The translations under genes were made by a program, and so were the position numbers. Positions 6,168 through 6,987 of a stretch of 6,987 bases of DNA are shown here, piece by piece. Source of the DNA: Actinomycetes bacterium (GTDB taxonomy: Bacteria; Actinomycetota; Thermoleophilia; BMS3ABIN01). The notes beneath the pieces are model-generated. The model made no database searches. It saw only the letters and a program-made list of their open reading frames with translations, and was not told the DNA's origin. Each line of letters begins with the position of its first letter. The stretch's first letter is position 1. Location of the stretch: assembly GCA_021790075.1 (NCBI GenBank), contig JAJYIN010000118.1, positions 1-6,987 on the forward strand. The letters run 5' to 3'.

Positions 6168-6987
6168 GTGGCCGCGGTGCGCGGGTTCCTGGCCGGCGCC
6201 GGGGCGCGGGCATGGCTGGTGGGGGGAGCCCTCCGGGACCTGCTCATGGGGCGGGAGCCGCACGACCTCGACCTGGTCACCCCCGGGGAGCCGGCGGCGC
6301 TGGCCCGCCGCTTCGCCGGCAGCATCGGCGGCAGCTTCTTCACCATGTCGGAGGAATTCATGACCTGCCGCGTGGTCGCGCCGGAGGGCGGGGCCAACTG
6401 GGATTTCAGCCGCATGCGGGGCGCCGGCATCGAGGACGACCTGCGGGAACGGGATTTCACCGTCAACGCCATGGCGCTGGAGCTCCCGGAAGGCGAGGCG
6501 CTGACCGATCCCTTGGGCGGCGGGGCCGACCTGGCCGCCGGCCGCCTGGCCCCCGTCAGCGAAGACGTCTTTGCCCACGACCCCCTGCGCCTGCTCAGGG
6601 CGGTGCGGCTGGAAAAGACCACGGGTCTGATAATTGATGATGCGCTGGCGCGGAGGATCCGCGCCAGCGCATCCATGGCCGGGCAACCGGCCCCCGAGCG
6701 CATCTTCGCCGAGCTGGGGCAGCTGCTGGCGGCGCCCGGCACGGCGGCGGCGGTCCGCCGCCTGGACGCTCTGGGCCTGCTGTCCGTGCTCCTGCCGGAG
6801 GTGACGGCGCTCAAAGGGGTGATGCAGAACGAGTACCATCACCTGGACGTCTTCGGGCACACGCTGGCCAACTCGGAGGCGCTGGACCGCATCATCACTG
6901 ACCCCTCTGCCTTCTTCCCGGAGCGGGCCGCCCAGCTTCAGGAGCGCATGCAGGGCCGGGCGGCCGGGGGCGCCGGCTGGAAGCTGG
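6168..6987 (+). CDS. CCA-adding / poly(A) polymerase family tRNA nucleotidyltransferase with HD-type region, 3' truncated by the window edge
   Basis: A class II nucleotidyltransferase that would add or repair the CCA end of tRNA (or, in some paralogues, poly(A)). The frame has no stop from 6168 to the window end, giving 273 codons. Motifs: WLVGGALRDLLMG (GG at 19-20, RD at 23-24), HDLDLV with metal ligands Asp33 and Asp35, DLRERDFTVNAMAL (RDFTVNA at 95-101), DPLGGGADL, and HDPLRLLRAVRLE (Asp138, Arg141), followed by the helical region ending PAPERIFAELGQLL. NEYHHLDVFGHTLANSEAL (from about 221) begins an HD-like segment. Strict CCA specificity cannot be told from the part visible. GTG 6168 is preferred, with GGAG at 6155-6158 nine bases upstream; GTG 6177 is an alternative. 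It follows alr after 23 bases, so co-transcription is likely. The gene contains the long palindrome listed separately. Confidence 0.88.
   Translation, partial: MAAVRGFLAGAGARAWLVGGALRDLLMGREPHDLDLVTPGEPAALARRFAGSIGGSFFTMSEEFMTCRVVAPEGGANWDFSRMRGAGIEDDLRERDFTVNAMALELPEGEALTDPLGGGADLAAGRLAPVSEDVFAHDPLRLLRAVRLEKTTGLIIDDALARRIRASASMAGQPAPERIFAELGQLLAAPGTAAAVRRLDALGLLSVLLPEVTALKGVMQNEYHHLDVFGHTLANSEALDRIITDPSAFFPERAAQLQERMQGRAAGGAGWKL
6616..6628 (+). repeat. Short inverted repeat inside the cca-like gene
   Basis: AGACC (6616-6620) and GGTCT (6624-6628) form a perfect 5-bp stem with a 3-base ACG loop, ten bases before the much larger palindrome at 6639-6673. Alone it is unremarkable; its proximity to the larger hairpin makes it worth recording. 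Confidence 0.5.
6639..6673 (+). repeat. Perfect 16-bp inverted repeat with 3-base loop inside the cca-like gene
   Basis: GATGCGCTGGCGCGGA (6639-6654) is exactly complementary to TCCGCGCCAGCGCATC (6658-6673), separated by GGA. All 16 pairs are Watson-Crick and the stem can be lengthened by two more pairs with one bulged base. It encodes residues 158-169 of the enzyme (DDALARRIRASA). The spacing between RAVR and PAPERI equals that in ordinary family members as I recall them, so there is no sign that residues were inserted. No T-tract follows. In RNA this would be a very stable hairpin within the coding sequence. Confidence 0.9.

Noticed and set aside
4378..6213. Very long open frame on the minus strand opposite the nnr end, the CBS gene and alr
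   Set aside because: It is antiparallel to genes with complete catalytic motifs; its product is rich in His, Gly, Asp and Arg without any recognisable domain, as expected from high-GC codon bias on the opposite strand.
6026..6637. Plus-strand open frame overlapping the alr end and the cca-like gene
   Set aside because: It encodes a Gly/Arg/Pro-rich, motif-free sequence, whereas the neighbouring frame from 6168 carries the full nucleotidyltransferase motif set.
1..6987. CRISPR arrays, tRNA or rRNA genes, transposases
   Set aside because: No direct-repeat/spacer pattern other than the 10-base TATA array, no cloverleaf-like sequence in the spacers, and no transposase or integrase motifs in any frame I read.

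Overview
The window is bacterial. Most of it is GC-rich (45 of 60 bases are G/C at 4321-4380) and every recognisable gene is on the + strand. The gene set is housekeeping: glmS, acpS, a bifunctional nnr (NAD(P)HX repair), a CBS-pair protein, alr and a CCA/poly(A) polymerase-family nucleotidyltransferase. The linkage glmS-acpS-nnr-alr is known from Actinomycetota, so a deep-branching, high-GC actinobacterium is my best guess. This is an inference from gene order and composition only, and other GC-rich phyla are not excluded.

Layout: 1-871 is the 3' half of glmS. 872-1101 is a 230-base intergenic region that turns abruptly AT-rich and ends in five perfectly 10-bp-phased TATA units (1031-1080). 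1102-2286 is a solitary AAA/Orc-like ATPase with a C-terminal winged-helix-like region. It has a visibly lower GC content than its neighbours (28 of 60 at 1621-1680) and looks like a cargo insertion. 2287-2408 is a short AT-richer spacer with a candidate promoter for what follows. 2409-2771 is acpS. 2772-2894 is a spacer crowded with inverted and direct repeats. From 2895 on, the genes nnr, CBS protein and alr are tightly packed (8-base overlap, then a 3-base gap). The cca-like gene follows 23 bases later and runs off the right edge.

The housekeeping genes serve cell-wall precursor supply (GlmS makes glucosamine-6-phosphate, Alr makes D-alanine), lipid carrier-protein activation (AcpS), nicotinamide-cofactor repair (Nnr) and tRNA 3'-end maturation. 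The CBS protein may be an adenylate sensor within this operon.

The two things most worth attention are the ATPase locus, with helically phased TATA repeats directly in front of a putative DNA-binding ATPase, and a perfect 16-bp inverted repeat with a 3-base loop inside the cca coding sequence. The structured nnr leader comes third.
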